This document shows positions 1-5,965 of a DNA stretch of 15,667 bases, one piece after another. The position numbers and the translations under genes were made by a program. The notes below the pieces were generated by a model, which was not told the origin of the DNA, made no database searches, and was given only the letters and a program-made list of their open reading frames with translations. The stretch's first letter is position 1. Each line of letters starts with the position of its first letter. Origin of the DNA: an uncultured Oscillospiraceae bacterium (lineage in GTDB: Bacteria > Bacillota > Clostridia > Oscillospirales > Oscillospiraceae); the NCBI GenBank assembly GCA_900763965.1, contig CAAFMG010000013.1:1-15667 (forward strand). Direction: 5' to 3'.

Positions 1-55
1 AATTATACCATAAAACTTGTGAACTATTCTACCGCAACTTTGGAATATATGAGAT

Positions 56-83
56 AAGTCCGAACAGTTTTCTGCCCGGACTT
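56..83 (-). other. Hairpin just downstream of the TnpV remnant
   Basis: Read on the minus strand, AAGTCCGGGCAG and CTGTTCGGACTT flank an AAAA tetraloop. They form a 12-bp stem if two G-U pairs are allowed. The hairpin lies 6 nt past the stop codon of the TnpV-like remnant. It has no T-tract behind it, so a classical intrinsic terminator is not well supported. The stem pairs better as minus-strand RNA than as plus-strand DNA, which fits selection on the minus-strand transcript. It may be part of the old mobile element. Confidence 0.45.
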
Positions 84-89
84 CCTCAC

Positions 90-320
90 TTAATCGTAAA
101 TCAATTCGATTTTCACAATTTCCTCTGCCTGTGCCTTGCAAGCGTTCATCTGCCGCACCCATTCCATTTGGTTTTCGGCTTTCAGTTGCTCGGTCACGCC
201 GCTTTACTCTGCCAGTGACCGCACGACCAGCTCCATGCGGTTTCGTGCCGCTTCGTCAATCTTAGCGCAATACTGTCTTACGTACACCCAGCAATGGAGC
301 GTGGTTTTGTTTCGTTTATA
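90..320 (-). pseudogene. tnpV: Remnant of a TnpV-like transposon-encoded protein (3' part, nonsense codon)
   Basis: Translating the minus strand back from the TAA at 90-92 gives a C-terminal stretch reading GVTEQLKAENQMEWVRQMNA, then QAEEIVKIELIYD. This is the pattern I associate with the C-terminus of TnpV, a small protein carried by clostridial integrative elements. An in-frame TAA at 204-206 interrupts the reading frame between LAE and SGVTEQ. Upstream of it the same frame continues with ARNRMELVVRSLAE and similar sequence to about position 320. The N-terminal half of the gene is absent; the permease gene begins on the far side of the junction. This is a dead fragment of a mobile element. 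The family assignment rests on recall of the C-terminal motif. Confidence 0.6.
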
Positions 321-332
321 CGCCTGGGAGGA

Positions 333-2129
333 TCAGCCCAATGCCAGGCTCTGGCGGTATGCCTTGACCATTTCCAGCAGACCGGCATCCTCCAGCACCT
401 TCAGGGTGTTGGTGCAGTCGGCATAGACCTCCATGGATGCATAATTGCTTCCCTCCAGAGTCAGGTCAATGGATCTGGGACGATAGCCATCAGGCAGATC
501 CTGGAACAGCTCCTGGGTGTGCAGGTCGTAGGATCGTGCCGTGCTGCCGTTTTCACAGTCAGCCAGAATGGCATCCGCCAGCTTCTGCCGGAAGGCATCG
601 GTCTGCGCCGCCTGAGATGTTATCCGGTAGTCCAACACGATGCTATCGGCCTGCTGGATCCGATCCCGCAGCTGCTGGGCAGTGGTAATGCCGTATCTGC
701 CAAAAACCGCCTCCACCCGGCTGCCGTAGCGGCGCAGGATTTTGCCGCCCTCACCGCCTTGATCCACATAGTACTCCCGGGTGATTTTCCTGCCGTCCTT
801 CATGTCATAGGTGATCCGGGCGAACACCGTGCCGTCCTCGCTGAGCCCGGTGTAATCATAGGCAGGATTGTGTTCCTCCAGCCCAATCTGATGCAGGCAG
901 ATCAGATCGTCTATATTCTCGGTGATGTTGACCTTGCTAGAGACACCGCCAATGGACAGCTCTGCACTGCGCACCTTGTCCGCCACCGGCAGCCAGCCCT
1001 CCAAATTCAGGGGGTCGGCCATAGTGATCCCCAGGCTCAGGGCAAAGGCGCCGATCAGAAGGACAAGCCCCACAAAATTCCCCTTCCGGAACACCTGGGT
1101 GGTGCGCTCCAACAGCATCCGTCCTGCAAACCAGCCCACCACCAGACCCAGCGCCAGCAGGGGATAGGCACTTTTCGTCGTTCCCAGGAACAGGGAGTAG
1201 AAGGCATAGCAGCCGGCGGCGCAGATCAGGGAAAACACCACCTGGAACAGGGCGGTTAGCCTGGGGAATGCCAGGAAATCTCCGGCACGCTCCAGATCCC
1301 GGCGGCGGTAGAGCCACAGGGCAGCGCCGGTCAGCACCAGGCCAATGAGGGCCAGAACGCCAATATAGCCCCAATCGGCCCCTTCGACGGTGAAGACATT
1401 GATGGTTTCCTGGACCAGAGCACCGTTTTCATTCAAATAGACCGCACCGGTTTCGATTTGGGTGGGGTGCAGAAAGGCGATACTCAGGATATGGAAGGCG
1501 GGACTCAACAGCTCAAAGGTGGTGGAGGTGACCACCACGCCATAAAGAAGGGGAACATAGACCCGATCCACCAGCAGGTACAGCAGCAGGGAAACGGTAT
1601 TGACAATACCGTACAGAGCCAGCATACCCACCCGGCTGCCGGCGGCCATGGTACACAGCACCGCCAGACCAAAGAAAAAGAGATATTGCAGGTTCACGCC
1701 AACCCACCAGTACAGAGGAAGCTGCCAGCCATTTTGAAACACGCACAGCTTGCCCACCAGCACCTCAGACAGCAGGGCAATGCAGGCGGTGGGGAGCAGG
1801 GAGTAGATAAGACCGGCAGTGCAGTGGGCCAGGAACCAGTCCTCCCGCCGCAGGGGCAGGCTGTGGGTGCCGTTGCACATCCGGGTCTGATACAGATCCC
1901 CAAATACCGCCTGGGCAACCACCAGGGCATAGCCTAGATTGAAGATGCCGCCAACAGTAATGCTCCCAATCAGATTCTGGGCGTACCAGTAGCCGTCGTT
2001 GCCAACATCATCGGCTATGGAGAGCTGCAACAGGAGCCAAACCAGCAGATAGCCTGCACCAATGGGCCAAAACCGGCGAAAATCCTGAATAAATGCGGTT
2101 TTTCTACAGGACAATGTTCTTGACTTCAT
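333..2129 (-). CDS. ABC transporter permease with large C-terminal soluble domain
   Basis: A 598-aa membrane protein, probably the transmembrane subunit partnering the ATPase encoded just upstream. Residues 1-370 hold roughly nine or ten hydrophobic segments (for example near 22-38, 53-75, 105-128, 145-162, 167-187, 255-274, 293-313, 322-340 and 352-370). Residues 371-598 are hydrophilic and probably form one soluble domain, likely outside the membrane. The start MKSRTLSCRK is chosen because GGGAGG sits 8 nt before it. The frame stays open a further 40 codons upstream, but that part lies inside the ATPase gene. The chosen start still overlaps the ATPase 3' end by 26 bp, which indicates translational coupling. 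The substrate cannot be read from sequence; YtrCD-like permeases are the nearest model. The C-terminus lies next to a mobile-element remnant, so the last residues may not be ancestral. Confidence 0.8.
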   Translation of the reverse strand: MKSRTLSCRKTAFIQDFRRFWPIGAGYLLVWLLLQLSIADDVGNDGYWYAQNLIGSITVGGIFNLGYALVVAQAVFGDLYQTRMCNGTHSLPLRREDWFLAHCTAGLIYSLLPTACIALLSEVLVGKLCVFQNGWQLPLYWWVGVNLQYLFFFGLAVLCTMAAGSRVGMLALYGIVNTVSLLLYLLVDRVYVPLLYGVVVTSTTFELLSPAFHILSIAFLHPTQIETGAVYLNENGALVQETINVFTVEGADWGYIGVLALIGLVLTGAALWLYRRRDLERAGDFLAFPRLTALFQVVFSLICAAGCYAFYSLFLGTTKSAYPLLALGLVVGWFAGRMLLERTTQVFRKGNFVGLVLLIGAFALSLGITMADPLNLEGWLPVADKVRSAELSIGGVSSKVNITENIDDLICLHQIGLEEHNPAYDYTGLSEDGTVFARITYDMKDGRKITREYYVDQGGEGGKILRRYGSRVEAVFGRYGITTAQQLRDRIQQADSIVLDYRITSQAAQTDAFRQKLADAILADCENGSTARSYDLHTQELFQDLPDGYRPRSIDLTLEGSNYASMEVYADCTNTLKVLEDAGLLEMVKAYRQSLALG

Positions 2130-2985
2130 AGTCCGCACCTCCCAATTCGTAAATAAAGATCTCTTCCAGAGACAGGGGCAGTACATCAAAATAGTCGGGC
2201 TTGGCCGCCTGAAGCTGCCCGGTGACGGTCTGGACATCTCCCCGGACAATGAGGGTCTTCAGTCTGCCGGAGGTGGTTTCGTGGAGGATTTGCAGATCCA
2301 TCGGTGTCTGTCCCACCAGCTGCACCTTCACGGTGCTGCCCTGCATATCCGCAAGGCTCCGCTCCAGCAGCATTTTTCCATGATCCATAATGCCCACATG
2401 GTCGCACACATCCTCCAATTCCCGGAGGTTGTGGGAGGAAATGAGAACGGTGGTGCCATGCTCTGCCACATCCGACAGAACCAGACTCATCACCTGCCGG
2501 CGCATCACCGGGTCAAGACCGTCCACCGGCTCGTCCAGGATCATCACTTCCGGGTGGATGGCCAGGGTCAGGTGGAAGGCCGCCTGCTTCTGCATACCCT
2601 TGGAAAACCGCCGGATCTGCCCCTTTTTGGGCAGCCGGAAGGCTTCGTACAGCCGGTCAAACAGGCCATCGTCAAAGCTGGGGTACATCCCCCGGTAAAA
2701 CCGGCGCATATCCTCCATGGTGGCGGAGGGGAAGTAAAACACATCGTCGGGAATGTAGCCGATAATCTGCTTTATCTTGGGGTTCTCCCAGATGGGCTGG
2801 CCGTTCAGGGATACCGTACCGGCATCCGGGCGGTAAATGCCCGTCAGGTGGCGGATGGCGGTGGATTTGCCTGCACCGTTGGGGCCCACCAGGCCGTACA
2901 CGCCGCCCTGGGGAACGGTCATGGTCAGATCGTCCAGAGCAGCAACGGTGCCGAAGCGCTTGGTGACATTTTTCATTTCAAGCAT
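2104..2985 (-). CDS. ABC transporter ATP-binding protein (YtrB-like)
   Basis: A 293-aa nucleotide-binding subunit that would hydrolyse ATP to power the downstream permease. Visible motifs are Walker A GPNGAGKST (34-42), an ABC signature SKGMQ (128-132), Walker B VMILDEP (147-153), the D-loop GLDP (156-159) and the switch histidine in SSHN (H185). The Q-loop glutamine is not obvious: the segment reads IGYIPDDVFYFPS, a variant I recall from ABC-2 type ATPases of Firmicutes. The last ~75 residues form the family's C-terminal accessory region. AAAGGAG precedes the ATG by 9 nt. The start overlaps the end of the GntR gene by 8 nt (ATGCTTGA), so the operon order is regulator, ATPase, permease. The substrate is unknown; a cell-envelope or antibiotic-stress role, as for Ytr systems, is inference. 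Confidence 0.92.
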   Translation of the reverse strand: MLEMKNVTKRFGTVAALDDLTMTVPQGGVYGLVGPNGAGKSTAIRHLTGIYRPDAGTVSLNGQPIWENPKIKQIIGYIPDDVFYFPSATMEDMRRFYRGMYPSFDDGLFDRLYEAFRLPKKGQIRRFSKGMQKQAAFHLTLAIHPEVMILDEPVDGLDPVMRRQVMSLVLSDVAEHGTTVLISSHNLRELEDVCDHVGIMDHGKMLLERSLADMQGSTVKVQLVGQTPMDLQILHETTSGRLKTLIVRGDVQTVTGQLQAAKPDYFDVLPLSLEEIFIYELGGADYEVKNIVL

Positions 2986-3346
2986 GGTTCATCTCTCCTT
3001 TTCTGATCTGCTGGCAGATCTCCTCCCGGGTCATCCCCAGGGCCGTCAGGGCAGCGCAGGTTTCCGCCAGCTGATCCAGCAGCCGCAGCCGCTCCTGCTC
3101 CTGACAATTTCCGTTGGCTGAGACAAAGCAGCCCTTTCCCGGCACAGTGACGATCCAACCGTCGCTTTCCAACGCCCGGTAGGAGCGCTGGATGGTATTG
3201 GGATTGATGGCCAGCTGAGCCGCCAGCTCCCGAACACTGGGAAGCCGCTCCCCGGCCTGCAAAATCCCCGCGGCGATCTGATCCTTCACGCTGTCAATGA
3301 TCTGACTATAGATCGGCCGGGTGTCCCGGTAATCCAAATGGATCAT
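2978..3346 (-). CDS. GntR family transcriptional regulator, YtrA subfamily
   Basis: A 122-aa repressor-type protein. Residues 10-76 form the GntR winged helix-turn-helix: PIYSQIIDSVKDQI, then ERLPSVRELAAQLAINPNTI, with a wing ending in GKGCFVS. Only about 45 residues follow, predicted helical. This matches the short C-terminal domain of the YtrA subfamily rather than the larger ligand domains of FadR or HutC types. The start MIHLDYRDTR is supported by AGGAGG with a 6-nt gap before the ATG; the open frame extends 31 codons further but into the promoter. It is the first gene of the ABC operon. The strong promoter and a palindrome over its -10 box suggest that it represses its own operon, as YtrA does in Bacillus. 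The inducing signal is unknown. Confidence 0.92.
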   Translation of the reverse strand: MIHLDYRDTRPIYSQIIDSVKDQIAAGILQAGERLPSVRELAAQLAINPNTIQRSYRALESDGWIVTVPGKGCFVSANGNCQEQERLRLLDQLAETCAALTALGMTREEICQQIRKGEMNHA

Positions 3347-3363
3347 ATCATCCCTCCTAACTG

Positions 3364-3389
3364 TATTAACTGTGCTAGTACGGTTAGTA
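3364..3389. promoter_or_regulatory. Palindromic operator overlapping the -10 box
   Basis: A 26-bp imperfect palindrome centred on CTAG, with arms TATTAACTGTGCT and AGTACGGTTAGTA, pairs at 10 of 13 positions. It covers the end of the -10 box and the expected transcription start of the GntR-ABC operon. A bound dimer here would block RNA polymerase. Autoregulation by the adjacent YtrA-type GntR protein is the obvious reading, but no binding has been shown. Confidence 0.65.
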
Positions 3390-3414
3390 TAACACTTCAT
3401 ACAGTTTTTGTCAA
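3386..3414 (-). promoter_or_regulatory. Sigma-A-type promoter of the GntR-ABC operon
   Basis: On the minus strand, TTGACA (3409-3414) is followed by a 17-nt spacer and TATACT (3386-3391). This is one mismatch from consensus at the -10 box and perfect at the -35 box. It points at the GntR start codon 40 nt downstream. Confidence 0.88.
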
Positions 3415-3469
3415 GGGGGTATTTTGGAGGGCGCTCCACCGAAATTACAGAGAGGTTATTTCAGTGGGC

Positions 3470-3680
3470 GTAGGGGCGGATAGTATCCGCCCGGTTGTTT
3501 CCCCAACGGGGAAACAACGTCGGCGCAATGCGCCGACAATGCATCATCGAACATTTTGCGGTGAAAATCGGAAGTAGAATATCGAAACAAGGTATATTCG
3601 CAATATTATTACCTCACCGGGCCAAATCGGTTCTGCCCAAAAATTTGCCACGTTGGCGGGCGGATACTATCCGCCCCTAC
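3470..3680. repeat. Compound palindromic intergenic element bounded by a 23-bp inverted repeat
   Basis: Positions 3470-3492 and 3658-3680 are exact reverse complements over 23 bp (core GTAGGGGCGG ... CCGCCC). Each arm is itself nearly self-complementary (GGGCGGATA / TATCCGCCC around one central base). Directly inside the left arm are two further hairpins: GTTGTTTCCCC-AAC-GGGGAAACAAC at 3494-3518, and GTCGGCGC-AAT-GCGCCGAC at 3519-3537. Outside the arms, TTCAGTGG (3460-3467) and CCACTGAA (3691-3698) extend the symmetry with an offset. No coding sequence is evident. It looks like a MITE- or REP-like non-autonomous element. Confidence 0.75.
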
Positions 3681-3798
3681 ACGGTCTGTACCACTGAATG
3701 ACCGAGCGGAAATTTCGGTGCGCTGTAGTTGAAACGTTGCACATTGGCAACATAATCCACCACCGGGCCAATACGGTTCTGCAAAAAAATAGGCACCC
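3600..3798 (+). repeat. Degenerate direct repeat, two ~50-bp copies
   Basis: Positions 3600-3650 and 3748-3798 share a similar ~50-bp sequence. The best part is CACCGGGCCAAATCGGTTCT followed by GC at 3615-3636, against the copy at 3761-3782 (20 of 22 identical). Flanks also agree (GCAATATTATT versus GCAACATAATC, then CAAAAATTTGCC versus AAAAAAATAGGC). The first copy lies inside the 23-bp inverted-repeat element. The second lies outside and merges into the terminator of the Cys/Gly-rich peptide gene. Confidence 0.6.
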
Positions 3799-3812
3799 CC
3801 GAAGGGGTGCCT
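3783..3812 (-). terminator. Intrinsic terminator after the Cys/Gly-rich peptide gene
   Basis: On the minus strand, AGGCACCCC-TTCG-GGGGTGCCT forms a perfect 9-bp stem with a stable TTCG tetraloop. It is followed by A and seven T residues. It starts 7 nt past the stop codon at 3820-3822 and should end transcription of the peptide gene, and possibly of dapH upstream. Confidence 0.9.
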
Positions 3813-3819
3813 GGGGTTT

Positions 3820-3984
3820 TTAGCAGCAGCCGCAGCCGTTGCCGTTGTCGTAGCCGCCGCAGCCGCAGCCGTTGCCGCCGTAGCTGCCGTTTCCGCCGCA
3901 ATTGCAGAACAGCAGAACCAGAATGAGGATCCACCACCAGTTGTTGTTCAGCGCACCGCAGATACCGTTGTTATTCCCGCACAT
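3820..3984 (-). CDS. Small Cys/Gly/Asn-rich membrane peptide
   Basis: A 54-aa peptide of unknown function. The start MCGNNNGICG is chosen because AGGAGG lies 7 nt before this ATG. A longer in-frame reading exists but runs into dapH. Residues 1-15 are Asn/Gly/Cys-rich. A tryptophan triplet and hydrophobic run (WWWILILVLLF, 16-26) could insert in or lie on the membrane. Residues 27-54 are almost wholly Gly, Cys, Asn and Tyr, ending CGCC, with nine cysteines overall. Similar short Cys/Gly-rich proteins are common in gut Clostridia and are often auto-named chorion-like high-cysteine proteins; that name carries no functional meaning. The gene lies 77 nt behind dapH on the same strand and has its own strong terminator. 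I see no clear promoter in the gap, so read-through from dapH is possible. Confidence 0.72.
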   Translation of the reverse strand: MCGNNNGICGALNNNWWWILILVLLFCNCGGNGSYGGNGCGCGGYDNGNGCGCC

Positions 3985-4061
3985 ACCATTACCTCCTGGG
4001 ATTTTTTGAGGGATCGTGCCCTCATTCCATGGTATTCTCCCGGGAGAAAAAGGTGCATCCG

Positions 4062-4754
4062 TTACAGCTGGCGCAGGGCATCCACCAGGGCGGTTTTTTC
4101 GGCGGTCTTTTCGTCCTTGACCTTGATGACCCTTGCGGGGCATCCGGCCACCACGGTGCCGGGGGCCACATCGCTTACCACCACGGCTCCTGCTGCCACC
4201 ACGGCATCGTGGCCGATGCGGCAGCCCTCAATGACCACGGCATTGGCACCGATGAGCACGTTGTCCTCCACGATCACGGGGGTGGCGGAGGCGGGCTCAA
4301 TGACACCGGCCAGGACGGCACCGGCACCCACATGGCAGTTTTTGCCCACGGTGGCCCGGCCACCCAAAACGGCACCCATGTCGATCATGGTGCCCTCGCC
4401 CACAACGGCACCGATGTTCAAAATGGCACCCATCATGATCACCGCATTCCTTCCGATCTGCACCTGCTCCCGGATAATGGCGCCGGGCTCAATCCGGGCG
4501 GGGATATCCTTCATGTCCAGCAGTGCAATGGCAGAGTTGCGGCAGTTATTTTCAATTTCGATATGGGCAAAGTCATTGGCCTGCAGCACCGGGGCAACAT
4601 CCTTCCAGTCGCCAAAGACGATCTTGCAGCCCTGGCCTGCCGGGAACTGGCGGCAGCCCGGGAAGTCCACGGGCTCCTTCTCCCAGACATAGACCTTCAC
4701 CGGGGTCTTTTTCTCGGAGGTGCGGATATACTCAATGATTTCCTGTGCGTTCAT
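4062..4754 (-). CDS. dapH: 2,3,4,5-tetrahydropyridine-2,6-dicarboxylate N-acetyltransferase
   Basis: A 230-aa cytoplasmic enzyme that transfers acetyl from acetyl-CoA to tetrahydrodipicolinate, the first committed step of the acetylase branch of DAP/lysine synthesis. The N-terminal ~85 residues are the DapH-type domain (MNAQEIIEYI, then HIEIENNCRNSAIALLD). Residues 88-206 are imperfect hexapeptide repeats of a left-handed beta-helix (IEPGAII, IGRNAVI, VGEGTMID, VGKNCHVGAGAVL, IGHDAVVAAGAVV), closing with VAGCPARVIK. Length matches the family (about 235 aa). AAAGGAG precedes the start by 7 nt. It is divergent from the deacetylase and aminotransferase genes that would complete the branch, which strengthens the call over a generic acyltransferase. 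Confidence 0.93.
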   Translation of the reverse strand: MNAQEIIEYIRTSEKKTPVKVYVWEKEPVDFPGCRQFPAGQGCKIVFGDWKDVAPVLQANDFAHIEIENNCRNSAIALLDMKDIPARIEPGAIIREQVQIGRNAVIMMGAILNIGAVVGEGTMIDMGAVLGGRATVGKNCHVGAGAVLAGVIEPASATPVIVEDNVLIGANAVVIEGCRIGHDAVVAAGAVVVSDVAPGTVVAGCPARVIKVKDEKTAEKTALVDALRQL

Positions 4755-4780
4755 AGGCTTCTCCTTTGTTGTTTTTCGTT

Positions 4781-4809
4781 ATCCTATCACCTTTTTTGAA
4801 AATTGACAA
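4781..4809 (-). promoter_or_regulatory. Promoter of dapH
   Basis: On the minus strand, TTGTCA (4804-4809), a 17-nt spacer and TAGGAT (4781-4786) precede dapH by about 26 nt. Spacing is ideal. The -10 box is weaker than that of the opposing promoter. Confidence 0.65.
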
Positions 4810-4817
4810 GGGAGAAA

Positions 4818-4846
4818 TTGACACTCGCCGTCCCTTGCATTATAAT
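4818..4846 (+). promoter_or_regulatory. Consensus promoter of the dapL-patA-queH-rlmL operon
   Basis: TTGACA (4818-4823), a 17-nt spacer and TATAAT (4841-4846) match the sigma-A consensus exactly. The start codon of the deacetylase follows 30 nt downstream, behind AGGAGG. The -35 box is only 8 bp from the -35 box of the dapH promoter, so the two polymerases would compete for the same face. Confidence 0.92.
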
Positions 4847-4876
4847 AATGAAAAACTGTCTCAGGAGGCCAATGCC

Positions 4877-5965
4877 ATGCAGATCATTCAGGACCGTCGG
4901 GCGCTGCACCGGATCCCGGAGTTGGACCGCAGTCTGCCGGAAACCCTTTCCTATCTGAAAAATGCTCTTTCTGCCTGTAACTGTCAGGTATTCTCTCCCA
5001 TGGAGCAGAGTCTGTGTGCCTGGTTTGACTTTGGGGCCCAGAGTGCCCTGGCCTTCCGGGCGGATATGGATGCCCTGCCCATTGCCGAGAAAAACCGCTG
5101 TGATTATGTCTCCACCCACCCGGGGAAGATGCACGCCTGCGGCCATGACGGCCACATGGCCATTCTTCTGGAGCTGGCCCGCCGCCTGAGCCGAAAGACG
5201 GAGAATCCCTATAACATTCTTCTGGTGTTCCAGCCTGCGGAGGAGACCACCGGCGGGGCAAAGGATTTGTGCAAAACCGGGGTGTTTCACAAGTACAACG
5301 TGGAGGCGATTTTCGGCATCCACCTGTGGCCCGGGCTGTATCCCGGCATGATCGCCGCCCATTCCAATGAGATGATGGCCCGCTCCTGCGAGGTGAACGT
5401 GGATATCAGCGGCAAGCCTGCCCACATTGCCAAAAGCTGGGAGGGCATTGATGCCCTGGCAGCCGGTGTGGAATTCTACCGCCGGGCCATGGCCATGGAG
5501 ACGGCGCTGCCGGAACGGATCTTCCGTCTTTTGAAATTCGGCAAAATGGAAAGCGGCAGCGTCCGCAACGCCATTTCCGGCCACACCCACATGGAGGGCA
5601 GTCTGCGGGCCTTCCAGGATGAGGTGTTCTATACCCTCCGGGCGGGCCTTGTGTCCATTGGCAAGGACATTGAACGGATCTATGGCACCGCCGTTTCCGT
5701 GGAGATGAATGACGGCTACCCCGCTGTCATGAATCCCCCGGATTTGTACCGCCGGGTGAAAAAGGCCGTGGGCTTCTTTGAGCTGGACACCCCCACCATG
5801 ACGGCGGAGGATTTTTCCTGGTATCAGAAGTTCCTGCCGGGTATGTTCTTCTTCCTGGGCACAGGAAACAGCCCTGCCCTGCACACGGATAACTTTAACT
5901 TTGACGAGGGAATTTTGGTGAAAGGCGCCGATTTCTTTGAGGAATTGGCAAGTAAATTCCAATGA
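4877..5965 (+). CDS. dapL: N-acetyl-diaminopimelate deacetylase (M20 family, YkuR/DapL-like)
   Basis: A 362-aa metal-dependent amidohydrolase of the M20/YkuR type. It would remove acetyl from N-acetyl-LL-DAP to give LL-DAP. Motifs include HRIPE (11-15), RADMDALPI (61-69), the metal site MHACGHDGH (85-93), PAEE (120-123, with the catalytic glutamate) and GIHLWP (147-152). TMTAEDFS near the C-terminus and the final TDNFNFDE are also family-typical. The start MQIIQDRRAL has AGGAGG 8 nt upstream. The frame remains open 37 codons further upstream but across the promoter, so those residues are not part of the protein. M20 enzymes with hippurate or amino-acid substrates look alike. The DAP assignment depends on the divergent dapH and the overlapping patA-like gene, an arrangement like the Bacillus ykuQ-ykuR pair. 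Confidence 0.87.
   Translation: MQIIQDRRALHRIPELDRSLPETLSYLKNALSACNCQVFSPMEQSLCAWFDFGAQSALAFRADMDALPIAEKNRCDYVSTHPGKMHACGHDGHMAILLELARRLSRKTENPYNILLVFQPAEETTGGAKDLCKTGVFHKYNVEAIFGIHLWPGLYPGMIAAHSNEMMARSCEVNVDISGKPAHIAKSWEGIDALAAGVEFYRRAMAMETALPERIFRLLKFGKMESGSVRNAISGHTHMEGSLRAFQDEVFYTLRAGLVSIGKDIERIYGTAVSVEMNDGYPAVMNPPDLYRRVKKAVGFFELDTPTMTAEDFSWYQKFLPGMFFFLGTGNSPALHTDNFNFDEGILVKGADFFEELASKFQ

Noticed and set aside
294..1259. Plus-strand frame of about 320 codons opposite the permease
   Set aside because: The minus-strand permease has membrane segments, a strong ribosome binding site and operon context; the plus frame has none of these.
2130..2249. 40-codon N-terminal extension of the permease
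   Set aside because: It lies inside the ATPase gene, while a strong GGGAGG site supports the start at 2129.
3494..3537. CRISPR-like repeated hairpins
   Set aside because: The hairpins differ from one another and there is no regular repeat-spacer pattern.
4766..4876. 37-codon N-terminal extension of the deacetylase
   Set aside because: It spans the divergent promoters, while AGGAGG and family alignment support the ATG at 4877.
4755..4876. Lysine riboswitch or T-box leader in front of the dap genes
   Set aside because: The leaders are only about 25-30 nt from each predicted -10 box, too short for such structures.
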